Below are positions 17,239 through 26,978 of a DNA stretch of 64,000 bases, piece by piece. The stretch's first letter is position 1, and every line of letters starts with the position of its first letter. The stretch lies in assembly GCA_012837935.1 (NCBI GenBank), contig DUQG01000080.1, positions 1-64,000 on the forward strand, given 5' to 3'. This DNA comes from Bacteroidales bacterium (GTDB lineage Bacteria; Bacteroidota; Bacteroidia; Bacteroidales; Paludibacteraceae). A program made the position numbers and the translations under genes. Under the pieces are notes generated by a model, which was not told the DNA's origin, did no database searches, and was given only the letters and a program-made list of their open reading frames with translations.

Positions 17239-18096
17239 CTACTTCTTCTCTTCTTGCAAACCCGAATTTTCCAAGGCAGTCTGTTCTTCGTAATTCTTGT
17301 AATTTATCACTCTCACGTGGGTCAATGTTCGGAAATCCACCGCCAATTTTACTTGAATATTGTAGTATGGGTCACTTTCTTTGATATTAAAATCATTGAC
17401 TGTTCCTACCATTATCCCTTCGGGAAATGCTTTGAAACCGCCTGTTATAAGCGTATCACCCAAACTAAACCTCACGTGCCGAGCAATGTCGTTCAGTTTG
17501 GCATAGCGGTAATCTTTCCCATCCCAAACCAGCGGACCGTAGTAATTGTTTTTCTTAAACTTCGTAACAATAGTTGATTTTGGGTGAAGAATGGGAATAA
17601 CTTTAGCAAAGTTTTGCGATACCGACTCTACAATTCCTACAATTCCATTTTCACCAATCACGCCCATATCGGGTTTAATGCTGTCTTTTGAACCTTTATT
17701 GAGCGTAATGTAATTTTGCACTTGGTTCGTAGTAATTCGAATTACTTTGGCAGAAATGTAGCTGTACTCCCTTTCCGGTGAGATACGTGCATTTTTCCAA
17801 CCGGCCAAACTTGACGAATCGGTTAACGAATAGAGTTGATTTTCCAGTTCGGTAATGCGATTGGAGAGCAATGTGTTCTCCTCAGCTAAGTTTTTATTTG
17901 ACTCACGAAGTTTGAAAAACTCAACTACCTGATTACTTGCTTCAAACATTTTGCCCGACACTGCATTCGTAGAAGATAGCAAAACACTGCGCTGATAGCC
18001 TTTATTTCGAGCTATCAACACAATGGCAATGATTTCCAAAAATATAAACAGGAAAACCACGCTGTAACGAACAAGGAAATTTATCAGGTTTTTCAT
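17239..18096 (-). CDS. mreC: Rod-shape determining protein MreC
   Basis: A 285-residue protein with a short cytoplasmic N-terminus, one membrane helix (about residues 9-28, YSVVFLFIFLEIIAIVLIA), a periplasmic coiled coil (about 60-95, RESNKNLAEENTLLSNRITEL) and two beta domains with GSKDSIKPDMGVIGENGIVG and SLGDTLITGGFKAFPEG. It is the periplasmic scaffold that activates PBP2/RodA. The C-terminus ends in a short charged tail. Confidence 0.92.
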   Translation of the reverse strand: MKNLINFLVRYSVVFLFIFLEIIAIVLIARNKGYQRSVLLSSTNAVSGKMFEASNQVVEFFKLRESNKNLAEENTLLSNRITELENQLYSLTDSSSLAGWKNARISPEREYSYISAKVIRITTNQVQNYITLNKGSKDSIKPDMGVIGENGIVGIVESVSQNFAKVIPILHPKSTIVTKFKKNNYYGPLVWDGKDYRYAKLNDIARHVRFSLGDTLITGGFKAFPEGIMVGTVNDFNIKESDPYYNIQVKLAVDFRTLTHVRVINYKNYEEQTALENSGLQEEKK

Positions 18097-18107
18097 TCAC
18101 AAAAGGA

Positions 18108-18141
18108 AGACGGTCATGTTATTTTTACAACACGACCATCT
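18108..18141 (-). terminator. Hairpin between mreB and mreC (attenuator-like)
   Basis: On the minus strand, AGATGGTCGTGTT pairs fully with AACATGACCGTCT (13 bp, two G-U pairs) around an eight-base AT loop, followed by a weak T tract (CCTTTTG). It lies in the 127-base gap between mreB and mreC and could reduce transcription past mreB, letting MreB exceed the membrane subunits. Confidence 0.45.
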
Positions 18142-18223
18142 TTCATACAAAATTGTTCTTTTATACCAAATAGCTAAACATCTGAACGCCCGGACAAAAA
18201 CAACATCCAACATCCGACATCAT

Positions 18224-19243
18224 CTATCTCAACAAGAACGGATATTTATCTACATTTTTTAGTGCAATACCGGTACCACGAGCTACTGCATGCTGTGGGT
18301 CTTCCGCCACGTGAAATTTAATATTTAGCTTGTCGGTCAATCGTTTGTCCAATCCACGAAGCTTTGCACCACCTCCGGCCAGATAAATACCTTGTTTCAC
18401 AATATCGGCATATAACTCCGGCGGTGTTTGCTCCAACGCACTTAGCACCGCTGCTTCAATTTTTGAAACTGATTTCTCCAAGCAGTGAGCAATTTCTTGG
18501 TAAGAAACAGGCACCTCCATTGGCAATGCAGTCATACGGTTAGGTCCGTGTACCACATAATCTTCCGGTGCTTCTTCCAAGTCGGTAAGAGCAGCACCAA
18601 CATTGATTTTTATTTGTTCTGCCGTGCGTTCGCCCACTTTGATGTTGTGCATACGTCCCATATACTCCATAATGTCAGAAGTAAGGTCGTCTCCGGCAAT
18701 ACGGATAGATTTATTGGATACGATGCCACCAAGAGAAATCACGGCAATTTCAGTTGTACCACCACCTATATCCACAATCATACAGCCCGATGGTGCTTCC
18801 ACATCAATACCGATACCGATAGCAGCTGCCATTGGTTCGTATATCATGTAAATCTCTCGTCCTCCGGCGTGCTCAGCTGAGTCACGAACCGCACGAATCT
18901 CTACCTCTGTACTTCCTGATGGAATACAAACTACAATTTTCAATGTAGGCGAGAAAAGTTTATTTCGAGATGGAATCATTTTGATAAGCCCACGCATCAT
19001 AAGCTCGCAAGCGTAAAAATCAGCAATCACACCATCGCGAAGCGGACGTACCGTGCGAATTCCTTCGTTCTCTTTTCCTTGCATCTGACGCGCTTTTTCG
19101 CCGATAGCAATCAGCTTATCGGTACGCTTATCCAGTGCCACAACCGACGGCTCATCCACCACAACTTTATCATTTTGAATAATTATCGTGTTAGCCGTAC
19201 CAAGGTCCATGGCTATCTCTTGTGTAAATGAAAATAGTCCCAT
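18224..19243 (-). CDS. mreB: Actin-like rod-shape protein MreB
   Basis: Bacterial actin of 339 residues that forms membrane-bound filaments guiding the elongation machinery. The nucleotide-binding motifs are DLGTANTII (phosphate 1), DIGGGTTEIAVISLGG (phosphate 2) and LAGGGAKLRGL (adenosine). The N-terminal MGLFSFTQEIAMD resembles the amphipathic start of MreB. It heads the shape cluster; the spacer to purH upstream is repetitive. Confidence 0.95.
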   Translation of the reverse strand: MGLFSFTQEIAMDLGTANTIIIQNDKVVVDEPSVVALDKRTDKLIAIGEKARQMQGKENEGIRTVRPLRDGVIADFYACELMMRGLIKMIPSRNKLFSPTLKIVVCIPSGSTEVEIRAVRDSAEHAGGREIYMIYEPMAAAIGIGIDVEAPSGCMIVDIGGGTTEIAVISLGGIVSNKSIRIAGDDLTSDIMEYMGRMHNIKVGERTAEQIKINVGAALTDLEEAPEDYVVHGPNRMTALPMEVPVSYQEIAHCLEKSVSKIEAAVLSALEQTPPELYADIVKQGIYLAGGGAKLRGLDKRLTDKLNIKFHVAEDPQHAVARGTGIALKNVDKYPFLLR

Positions 19244-19244
19244 A

Positions 19245-19404
19245 TTTTTATTTTAGGTTTACGATTTTAGATTTACGATTGTTCTCTAAAATCTTCTGTT
19301 TAATTATTTGTTTATATATTTTATGTATTTTATATTCTTGTCTAACTTGTCTAATAGTCTTTTACCTTCCGACTACCATCTCCCGTCTTCTATCTACCCT
19401 ACAG
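19245..19404. repeat. Word-repeat spacer between purH and mreB
   Basis: Contains TTTACGATTTTAGATTTACGATT next to mreB and then a pyrimidine-rich stretch that, read on the minus strand, has words like GGGAGATGGTAG, GGAAGGTAAAAGAC and TTAGACAAG repeated. Very similar words follow the YgjP gene at 11630-11700. No gene is seen here. Confidence 0.45.
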
Positions 19405-19405
19405 A

Positions 19406-20926
19406 TCAATGTTTAAAATGTCTGATTCCGGTAGTTACCATGCTCATGCCTTTCTCGTTGCACACAGCAATGCTCTCATCATCTTTTACCGAACCTCCTG
19501 GTTGAATTACAGCAGTAATACCCACATCTCCGGCGATTTTCACACAATCCGGGAATGGGAAAAATGCATCCGAAGCCATCACAGCACCCTCCAATTCAAA
19601 ATCGAACGATTGAGCTTTTTCGATAGCGTGATTCAGTGCATCCACTCGTGATGTTTCTCCTACTCCACTTGCAATCAACTGTTTATTTTTTGCCAAAACA
19701 ATAGCGTTTGACTTAGAATGTTTCACAATTTTATTCGCAAAAAGCATATCCTCCACTTCTTCTTCCGTAGGCTCTTTATCAGTTACGATTTTCAAGTCAT
19801 CTTCCGTTTCAATGTAAGTATCGCGTTCTTGCACCAATACACCATTCAGCGCAGAACGGAATTGACGAGCCGGAACTTTGTTGTCTTCAAGCACCAAGAT
19901 AATACGGTTTTTCTTTTGTGTAAGCACTTCCAACGCATCCAAATCATAATCCGGCGCAATAATTACTTCGAAAAACAGTTTGTTTATTTCTTCTGCTGTT
20001 TCTTTATCCACCACCGCATTGGTTATAAGCACACCGCCAAATGCTGAAACTGGGTCGCCTGCCAAAGCCGCCAACCATGCATCTTTCAGCACCGGACGAG
20101 AAGCCAATCCGCAAGCGTTGTTGTGCTTCAAGATAGCAAAAGTAATATCTTCAAAATCATTTATTAGATTTACTGCTGCATCAATATCGAGCAAGTTGTT
20201 ATAAGAAATTTCTTTACCGTGAAGTTGCTCAAACATTTCATCGAACTTTCCAAAGAAAAAACCTTGTTGATGCGGATTTTCGCCGTAGCGAAGCGCCTTG
20301 GAATTATCGGCTGTAGAGCGGAATGCACTTGCATGGTCTCCATCAAAAAAGTTGAAAATAGCTGAATCATAGTGCGATGAAACAGCAAAAGCCTCTTTGG
20401 CAAACCAGCGACGCTCTTCAAGCGTGGTTTCGGCACCGTTTTGTTCAATTAATTCATAAAATGGTGCGTACTGTGCTTTGGATGCTAAAATTACCACATC
20501 TTTGTAGTTTTTGGCTGCTGCACGAATCAGCGAAATACCGCCTATATCTATTTTTTCAATCACATTGGCTTCATCTGCACCAACTGCCACTGTCTCTTCA
20601 AATGGATACAAATCCACGATAACTAAGTCAATCTGCGGTATTTCATATTTAATTAACTGCGCTTTGTCCTCTTCCAATTCTCTACGTGCCAGTATTCCGC
20701 CAAACACTTTCGGATGAAGTGTTTTTACTCTTCCACCCAAAATGGAAGGATAGGAAGTAAGGTCTTCTACCGCTTCGCAAGGATAACCCAGCGATTCAAT
20801 AAATGATTTTGTTCCGCCTGTAGATAGAAAACTAACGCCTTCTTCGTGAAGTTTTTTCACAATTAAATCCAGTTTATCTTTGTGATATACAGAGATTAAT
20901 GCTCGTTTGATTTGTCTTTTTTCCAT
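19406..20926 (-). CDS. purH: Bifunctional AICAR transformylase / IMP cyclohydrolase
   Basis: Catalyses the last two steps of de novo IMP synthesis. The N-terminal cyclohydrolase domain (residues about 1-190) shows RALISVYHKDKLD, STGGTKSFIESLG and GGRVKTLHPKVFGGIL. The transformylase domain carries KALRYGENPHQQG, HNNACGLA, DPVSAFGGVL and the C-terminal SDAFFPFPDCV and AVIQPGGSVKDDE. At 506 residues it is slightly shorter than the E. coli enzyme (529) but no key motif is missing. Confidence 0.95.
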   Translation of the reverse strand: MEKRQIKRALISVYHKDKLDLIVKKLHEEGVSFLSTGGTKSFIESLGYPCEAVEDLTSYPSILGGRVKTLHPKVFGGILARRELEEDKAQLIKYEIPQIDLVIVDLYPFEETVAVGADEANVIEKIDIGGISLIRAAAKNYKDVVILASKAQYAPFYELIEQNGAETTLEERRWFAKEAFAVSSHYDSAIFNFFDGDHASAFRSTADNSKALRYGENPHQQGFFFGKFDEMFEQLHGKEISYNNLLDIDAAVNLINDFEDITFAILKHNNACGLASRPVLKDAWLAALAGDPVSAFGGVLITNAVVDKETAEEINKLFFEVIIAPDYDLDALEVLTQKKNRIILVLEDNKVPARQFRSALNGVLVQERDTYIETEDDLKIVTDKEPTEEEVEDMLFANKIVKHSKSNAIVLAKNKQLIASGVGETSRVDALNHAIEKAQSFDFELEGAVMASDAFFPFPDCVKIAGDVGITAVIQPGGSVKDDESIAVCNEKGMSMVTTGIRHFKH

Positions 20927-20953
20927 TTTTATTAAAAATCTTTATTTCGGAGT

Positions 20954-20962
20954 GCAAAGTTA
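20954..20962 (-). promoter_or_regulatory. -7 promoter box for purH
   Basis: Reads TAACTTTGC on the minus strand, a perfect TAnnTTTGC, 28 bases upstream of the purH ATG. The -33 element is not evident at standard spacing. Confidence 0.5.
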
Positions 20963-21186
20963 CAAAAAATCATTGAGTTAAGCTCTATTTTCAATGGGAT
21001 TTTAGTTTTCTTTGTGAATAAGTAAAATTCATACTGTCAGTGCAACGGGTTTATTGCATACCAATTATCACGAACCATCGTTGGTTTAGGGAGGTTTGTT
21101 GAAACTCTGTTATATTGTAATTAAGATGGAGGAGGTTTATGTTCTTTTCAGACATTCCGATTAATTTGGTTTTTATAAATGTAAAA

Positions 21187-21432
21187 TTACTTCTCAGCAA
21201 TTTCTGCACTTACCTTATTTTTTGCAAAAAACAAATGATAAATCTGTACTGTGCAGACAGCCAAGTTTGAAATTACAATTGGCCACGCTGAAAGCAAAAA
21301 GCCATACACTATGAAAAATGTACATGCTATTAAATTAATTGTTCGTACAACTGTCATTTTTTTCGGAATAAACGAAACGACCAGCAAAGCCATAGCAATA
21401 TAACCGAATATATTTGTCAAAATATTATCCAT
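21187..21432 (-). CDS. Small three-helix membrane protein (SemiSWEET/YgjV-like)
   Basis: An 81-residue, strongly hydrophobic protein with three predicted helices (about 5-22, 30-48, 52-70) and a PKK motif after the first (SFIPKKMTVVRTINLIACTF). The three-helix plan resembles a single SemiSWEET repeat or half of YgjV-like inner-membrane proteins. It is monocistronic. Transport of a small sugar is only one possibility; function is unknown. Confidence 0.65.
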   Translation of the reverse strand: MDNILTNIFGYIAMALLVVSFIPKKMTVVRTINLIACTFFIVYGFLLSAWPIVISNLAVCTVQIYHLFFAKNKVSAEIAEK

Positions 21433-21562
21433 AAAAATCTTTTTTATTAATGTTAAGCCGACAAATATAGAAATTTTTTATGAAATGTTTATTGGATTTG
21501 GTTCTAGACATTGAATTTCAAATAAAAATTTTAATTTAAACGTTAAACTCTTAATTCGTTTA

Positions 21563-21592
21563 TTGTTAAAACTATGAAACTTCGTAACTTTG
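21563..21592 (+). promoter_or_regulatory. Bacteroidetes-type promoter for the DUF2891 gene
   Basis: TTG at 21563-21565, 19 bases, then TAACTTTG at 21585-21592: a near-perfect -33/-7 pair, 25 bases before the ATG at 21618. Confidence 0.6.
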
Positions 21593-21617
21593 TAGGTTAA
21601 ATAAATTTTTGCCGAAA

Positions 21618-22727
21618 ATGAGAAAAGTTCTTTTCATACTTCTAATAGCAAGCATGGGATTACACACACAGAATCAGTCGGTTTTTAATGAAGAAATGGC
21701 TATAAAACTGGCTCAATTACCACTGAAAAGCATTAATCGGGAATTTCCGAACAAACCTGGACATGTCTACAATAATCCTACTGAGGTGAATCTTTCGCCA
21801 AGTCAGTTACACCCTGTATTTTACGGAAGTTTTGACTGGCACAGCAGTGTGCATGGACATTGGATGCTCTTGCGTGTGTTACGAACTTTTCCAGAAAGTA
21901 AAATCACAAGTGAAATCGTGCAAGTTTTGGATAATTCATTTCAGTTGGAGAAGATGAAAGTGGAAGCAGAATATTTCTCAAAATATGAAAATGCACGTAT
22001 TTTCGAACGAACATACGGTTGGGCTTGGTTGTTGAAGTTGGACAATGAGTTGATGGAATGTAAGCATCCCAAAGTGCGCGAATGGCATAATAACTTACAA
22101 CCACTGACCGAGGTAATTGTAGATTTATGGAAAACATATCTTCCCAAGCAAACCTATCCGGACAGAACAGGCGTACATCCAAATTCAGCTTTTGCACTAA
22201 ATTTTGCTCTAGAATGGGCAAGAAATAAAAATGATAGGGAGTTTGAGAATGCCTTAATTAAAAAGGCATTGAAATTTTATGGAAACGAAGTAAACACACC
22301 GGCATATTTAGAACCAAACGGCGCCGATTTTTTCTCGCCCTCGTTGCAAATTGCTTCGTTGATGAGTAAAATTTATTCTGAAAAGGAATTTGCAAAATGG
22401 TATGATAAATTCCTTACAAAAAAGAGTTTTGCAAATCTTTGCAAAATACCGGTTGTAAGTGATTTGTCTGATTACCAAACTGTCCATTTAGTAGGATTAT
22501 CTTTTTCAAGAGCTTGGTGCATGAAAGATATTGCGACAGCATTACCCAAAAACAATAAAAAAAGAAACATATTGAATAATACAGCTGATAAGCTGATTAA
22601 CAATGCTTTACCTCTTTTGTTCGCAGGAAATTATGGTGGTGATCACTGGCTGGCAAGTTTTGCTTTGATGGCATTACAATCTCCAACTTCTCAAGATGAG
22701 GCGAACTACAAGATAGATAATAAATAA
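21618..22727 (+). CDS. DUF2891 family exported protein
   Basis: A 369-residue protein beginning MRKVLFILLIASMGLHTQ, a signal peptide; I prefer this ATG to the TTG nine bases earlier. The body is mostly helical and contains HPVFYGSFDWHSSVHGHWMLLR, FERTYGWAWLLKLD and GADFFSPSLQIASLM, the conserved stretches of DUF2891. The many conserved His/Asp/Trp and the alpha-toroid look suggest a carbohydrate-active or metal-binding enzyme, but no activity is established to my knowledge. It is transcribed from its own promoter. Confidence 0.78.
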   Translation: MRKVLFILLIASMGLHTQNQSVFNEEMAIKLAQLPLKSINREFPNKPGHVYNNPTEVNLSPSQLHPVFYGSFDWHSSVHGHWMLLRVLRTFPESKITSEIVQVLDNSFQLEKMKVEAEYFSKYENARIFERTYGWAWLLKLDNELMECKHPKVREWHNNLQPLTEVIVDLWKTYLPKQTYPDRTGVHPNSAFALNFALEWARNKNDREFENALIKKALKFYGNEVNTPAYLEPNGADFFSPSLQIASLMSKIYSEKEFAKWYDKFLTKKSFANLCKIPVVSDLSDYQTVHLVGLSFSRAWCMKDIATALPKNNKKRNILNNTADKLINNALPLLFAGNYGGDHWLASFALMALQSPTSQDEANYKIDNK

Positions 22728-22803
22728 GAAAATATCCCCCCTACATTTAGAGAAAAGTGTAATAAGGATTTAACCAAAAGAATACGAAACTAAATTAACA
22801 TCA

Positions 22804-22826
22804 AATTCCCCATTAGAAAAAAGGGA
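22804..22826. repeat. Degenerate C/G palindrome copy B (upstream of mnmG)
   Basis: ATTCCCCATTAGAAAAAAGGG lies ten bases before the mnmG ATG. A further half-copy (TCCCCCCT) is at 22735-22742. The match to the family is imperfect. Confidence 0.35.
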
Positions 22827-22835
22827 TAGAAATAT

Positions 22836-24710
22836 ATGGATTTTAACTACGACATAATAGTGATAGGTGCCGGACACGCGGGCTGTGAGGCTGCGACAAC
22901 GGCGGCTAATTTAGGGTCAAAAACCCTACTTATCACTATGGATATGAATAAAATTGCTCAGATGAGCTGCAATCCGGCTATTGGCGGAATTGCTAAAGGT
23001 CAGATTGTCAGAGAGATAGATGCATTAGGCGGACAAATGGGAATAGTAACGGACAGAACGGCTATTCAGTTTCGCATGCTCAACCGCTCGAAAGGTCCTG
23101 CTATGTGGTCGCCACGCTCACAAAGCGACCGTATGCAGTTTATTCATGAGTGGACAAAAATAGTTTCCAACACCGATAATCTATATATTTGGCAAGATAC
23201 GGTTACGAAATTTATATTTAAGAATGGTGCTGTGGTAGGAATAAAAACTGCGCTCGGTGTGGAGATGCACGCCAAAGCCGTAATACTTACTGCCGGAACT
23301 TTTCTTACCGGATTAATGCACGTAGGAACAACACAGATAGCAGGCGGACGGGTTTCGGAACCTGCATCCTACGGAATTACCGAACAGCTTAAAGAAATGG
23401 GTTTCACTACCGACCGAATGAAAACTGGTACACCGATGCGAATTGATGAGCGAAGTATTGATTTTTCAAAATTAACCGAACAACCGGGCGATATAGATTT
23501 TCATAAATTTTCTTACCTGAAAGAAGTAAAAAGGGAGCTTCCGCAACGCAGTTGTTGGATTACCTTTACAAATGAAAAAACCCACGAAATTCTAAATCAA
23601 GGTTTGGAATTTTCACCGCTTTATAACGGTCAAATCCAAAGCATCGGACCAAGATACTGTCCAAGCATCGAAACAAAAATTGTAACATTTGCAGATAAAA
23701 CTTCGCATCAGCTTTTCCTTGAACCGGAAGGCGTTCACTCTACCGAATGGTACATCAATGGCTTTTCATCTTCTCTCCCACTTCAAACTCAAATTGAAGC
23801 GGTGCATACTGTTCCCGGATTGGAAAATGTGCAACTATTTCGTCCCGGATATGCCATTGAGTACGACTTTTTTGACCCGACACAATTGACACATACGTTG
23901 GAAACGAAACGAATTAAAAACCTGTTTTTCGCAGGACAAGTAAATGGAACTACCGGCTACGAAGAAGCAGCCGGACAAGGAATGATTGCAGGAATTAATG
24001 CACATATCAACATCCACGGTGGAAAAGAATTTGTTCTTCACAGAAATGAAGCTTATATCGGTGTGCTGATTGATGACTTGGTAACAAAAGGTGTGGACGA
24101 ACCGTACCGAATGTTTACTTCGCGTGCCGAATATCGCATTTTACTACGTCAGGATAATGCAGATGAACGACTGACTGAAAAAGGATATAATTTGGGTTTG
24201 GTAGATAAAAATCGATTTGAGCAATACAAAAACAAAAGAGAAGAAATGAACTCTTTGATGGATTTTCTAAAAAATAAATCCATCAAGCCAAACGATATAA
24301 ATGCGTTTCTTGCTTCCAAAAATTCATCGGAATTATCACACGGTTGTAAACTTGCCGATTTAGTTTTGCGTCCGCAACTCGATATTTATAGTTTAGCAAA
24401 AGCAGTTCCTTCGTTAAAAAATAAGATTGAAAATATCTCTGAAATCAGAGAAGAAATTGTAGAAGCTGTGGAAATTATTTTGAAATACGCGGGATATATT
24501 GATAGAGAAAAAATGATTGCAGAAAAACTACATCGTTTGGAAAATATCCAAATCAAAGACAAATTGGATTATGAAAACATCCTTTCTCTTTCAACCGAAG
24601 CTCGTCAAAAACTAAAAAAGATAAATCCGGAAACAATCGGTCAAGCAAGTAGAATTCCGGGAATTTCCCCGAGTGATGTAAATATACTTCTGGTAATGAT
24701 GGGAAGATAG
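22836..24710 (+). CDS. mnmG: tRNA uridine-5-carboxymethylaminomethyl modification enzyme MnmG (GidA)
   Basis: FAD-dependent partner of MnmE that installs (carboxymethyl)aminomethyl groups on U34 of certain tRNAs. The 624-residue protein has the FAD site VIGAGHAGCEAATTAANLG, the GidA signature MSCNPAIGGIAKGQIVREID, AEYRILLRQDNADERLT and a C-terminal helical MnmE-binding domain ending RIPGISPSDVNILLVMMG. In many bacteria this gene sits near the origin with parAB; two parS-like sites follow it directly here. Confidence 0.96.
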   Translation: MDFNYDIIVIGAGHAGCEAATTAANLGSKTLLITMDMNKIAQMSCNPAIGGIAKGQIVREIDALGGQMGIVTDRTAIQFRMLNRSKGPAMWSPRSQSDRMQFIHEWTKIVSNTDNLYIWQDTVTKFIFKNGAVVGIKTALGVEMHAKAVILTAGTFLTGLMHVGTTQIAGGRVSEPASYGITEQLKEMGFTTDRMKTGTPMRIDERSIDFSKLTEQPGDIDFHKFSYLKEVKRELPQRSCWITFTNEKTHEILNQGLEFSPLYNGQIQSIGPRYCPSIETKIVTFADKTSHQLFLEPEGVHSTEWYINGFSSSLPLQTQIEAVHTVPGLENVQLFRPGYAIEYDFFDPTQLTHTLETKRIKNLFFAGQVNGTTGYEEAAGQGMIAGINAHINIHGGKEFVLHRNEAYIGVLIDDLVTKGVDEPYRMFTSRAEYRILLRQDNADERLTEKGYNLGLVDKNRFEQYKNKREEMNSLMDFLKNKSIKPNDINAFLASKNSSELSHGCKLADLVLRPQLDIYSLAKAVPSLKNKIENISEIREEIVEAVEIILKYAGYIDREKMIAEKLHRLENIQIKDKLDYENILSLSTEARQKLKKINPETIGQASRIPGISPSDVNILLVMMGR

Positions 24711-24742
24711 ATTTAGTTAGCAGTTTATAGTAAAATAGTTTT

Positions 24743-24758
24743 TGTTCCACGTGGAACA
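24743..24758. promoter_or_regulatory. parS centromere site 1
   Basis: TGTTCCACGTGGAACA, a perfect 16-bp palindrome matching the widely conserved ParB-binding parS sequence. It lies in the mnmG-uvrC spacer, 33 bases after the mnmG stop. Confidence 0.85.
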
Positions 24759-24910
24759 AAAGAGACATAAAACTTTGATTATCTGCAAAGTAAAAACAAA
24801 AGACTTAATGAAACCTAAACTAATCCTAACTTCTTAATGTTTTCCATTCTAAAAAAAATCAAAACTTGATTAAGATATTAAGAACACCAAATGATGTTTA
24901 GAAACATATT

Positions 24911-24926
24911 TGTTCCACGTGGAACA
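24911..24926. promoter_or_regulatory. parS centromere site 2
   Basis: A second, identical copy of TGTTCCACGTGGAACA, 168 bases after site 1 and 37 bases before the uvrC start codon. Confidence 0.85.
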
Positions 24927-24963
24927 TTTTTCAACAAAAGCACTTTTGTAAACCCTTGTAATA

Positions 24964-26781
24964 ATGAAATTATCTTTAAAAGAACAGATTGCTTTACTTC
25001 CGGAAACACCGGGAGTATATCAATATTTCAATAAAAAAGATGAGATTATTTATGTGGGAAAAGCAAAAAACTTACGTAAAAGAGTTAGTTCTTATTTTAC
25101 AAAAACACACGATACGCCAAAAATTAGGGTGCTTGTTAAAAACATTGCTTATCTTAGATATATAGTTGTAGAAACGCCGGAAGATGCACTTTTATTAGAA
25201 AATAATCTGATAAAAGAATATATGCCCCGATACAACGCAATGCTAAAAGATGGAAAGACCTATCCAAGTATTTGCATTACGAAAGAAGAATTTCCGCGAA
25301 TATTTAAGACAAGAAATATAGATAAAAAGATTGGCGAGTATTATGGTCCCTACAGTTCGGTTTGGACAATTAATGCCATCTTAGATATTATTCACAGATT
25401 GTATAAAGTGAGAACCTGCTCGCTAGCACTAAACGAAGAAAAAATAGTTGAAAATAAATTCAAAGTTTGCTTAGAATATCACATCAAAAACTGTAAAGGA
25501 CCTTGCGAAGGTTTGGAAAATAAGGAAGATTACAACCGAGACATCGATGAAATCAGACAGATAATTAAAGGGGATGCGAACGAAATCAGTAAGATGCTAC
25601 TTGAGAGAATGAAGAATTTAGCATCTGAATATCGTTACGAAGAAGCCAATGAAGTCAAGCAAAAATACGAACTGATTGAAAATTATAAAGCAAAATCAAT
25701 CGTTGCTAATTCAGTGGTAAATAATACGGATGTATTCGGATACGAAGAAGATGAAAATTCTGCTTACGTGAATATTTTGCGAGTTTCAAAAGGGGCAATA
25801 ATTCAAGGATACACCATTGAATATCGAAAGCAATTGGACGAAACAAAGGAAGATATTTTAGCAACTGCAATAGTGGAATTGCGCAATAAATTAGAAAGTG
25901 ATTCCAAAGAAATTGTACTCCCCTTCCCTATTGACTTTGAACTTTCGAATGTGAATTTCATAATTCCGCAGCGTGGTGATAGAAGAAAACTGCTCGATTT
26001 ATCTACTCAAAATGTAAAGCAATACAAACTTGAAAAACTGAAAAGAGCGGAAAAACTGAATCCTGATCAAAGAGCGATTCGCATACTTTCAGAAATTCAG
26101 GAAAAGTTGCAGTTGGAAAAAATACCGATGACCATCGAGGCTTTTGATAACTCAAATATTTCGGGAACGAGTGCGGTGGCAGCTTGTGTTGTTTTCAAAA
26201 AAGGAAAACCGAGCAAAAAAGATTATCGAAAATATACTATCAAAACTGTTGAAGGTCCGGATGATTACGCATCAATGCAAGAAGTGGTGCGAAGAAGATA
26301 CACCCGAATGATTGAAGAAGGTAATACCCTACCCGACCTGATTATTGCCGACGGTGGAATTGGTCAGATGGAAGTGATTCGGAAAGTGGTGGAAGATGAA
26401 CTCAATTTAAAAGTTCCGATTGCCGGACTTGCCAAAGACGATAAGCATAAAACCCGCGAACTACTTTTCGGATTTCCGCCAAAATCAATCGGGATGAAAC
26501 CGAACGAAATGCTTTTTAAATTGCTAGCCAATATTCAGGAAGAAGTCCATCGTTTTGCGATAAAATTTCATAGAGACAAGCGAAGTAAAAAACAGACTGC
26601 TTCCGAACTCGATAATATCAAAGGAATTGGCAAAGTAACCAAAAATAATCTGATTAAGCATTTTAAAAGCGTAAAACGAATTAGAACAGCAGAATTTGAA
26701 GACATAGAAAAAATTATCGGAACTCACAGAGCATCAATTATTTACAATCATTTTCACCCTGAGTTAAAGCCGCGAGAGTGA
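24964..26781 (+). CDS. uvrC: Excinuclease ABC subunit C
   Basis: Dual-incision nuclease of nucleotide excision repair, 605 residues. In order: the GIY-YIG domain (LPETPGVYQYFNKKDEIIYVGKAKNLRKR across residues 13-41), a Cys-rich linker (CLEYHIKNCKGPCEG), the UvrB-binding UVR motif (ANEVKQKYELIENY), the RNase H-like domain (FDNSNISGTSAVAA and LIIADGGIGQME) and a C-terminal helix-hairpin-helix pair (LDNIKGIGKVTKNNL). All catalytic regions appear intact. Confidence 0.96.
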   Translation: MKLSLKEQIALLPETPGVYQYFNKKDEIIYVGKAKNLRKRVSSYFTKTHDTPKIRVLVKNIAYLRYIVVETPEDALLLENNLIKEYMPRYNAMLKDGKTYPSICITKEEFPRIFKTRNIDKKIGEYYGPYSSVWTINAILDIIHRLYKVRTCSLALNEEKIVENKFKVCLEYHIKNCKGPCEGLENKEDYNRDIDEIRQIIKGDANEISKMLLERMKNLASEYRYEEANEVKQKYELIENYKAKSIVANSVVNNTDVFGYEEDENSAYVNILRVSKGAIIQGYTIEYRKQLDETKEDILATAIVELRNKLESDSKEIVLPFPIDFELSNVNFIIPQRGDRRKLLDLSTQNVKQYKLEKLKRAEKLNPDQRAIRILSEIQEKLQLEKIPMTIEAFDNSNISGTSAVAACVVFKKGKPSKKDYRKYTIKTVEGPDDYASMQEVVRRRYTRMIEEGNTLPDLIIADGGIGQMEVIRKVVEDELNLKVPIAGLAKDDKHKTRELLFGFPPKSIGMKPNEMLFKLLANIQEEVHRFAIKFHRDKRSKKQTASELDNIKGIGKVTKNNLIKHFKSVKRIRTAEFEDIEKIIGTHRASIIYNHFHPELKPRE

Positions 26782-26879
26782 AATATTTCAAAGAAACAGA
26801 CTAACTGACCGTGAAAAATGGCGATAAAAACAAGATAAATCAGATAAAAAGTAAAAATAAGTTAAAAACAGCACTATCT

Positions 26880-26899
26880 AAATTATCTATTATAGATAA
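26880..26899. repeat. AT-rich perfect hairpin upstream of tsaE
   Basis: ATTATCTA-TTA-TAGATAAT in the 197-base uvrC-tsaE spacer. It could be an operator or chance in AT-rich sequence; nothing else is seen there except short repeats of AAAAAAAGTAA. Confidence 0.3.
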
Positions 26900-26978
26900 T
26901 CTAAAATAGATAAAACTACTACTTAAAAAAAGTAACCTAAAAAAAGTAATTTTTCATTTCTAATTATTTTAAAAAAAT

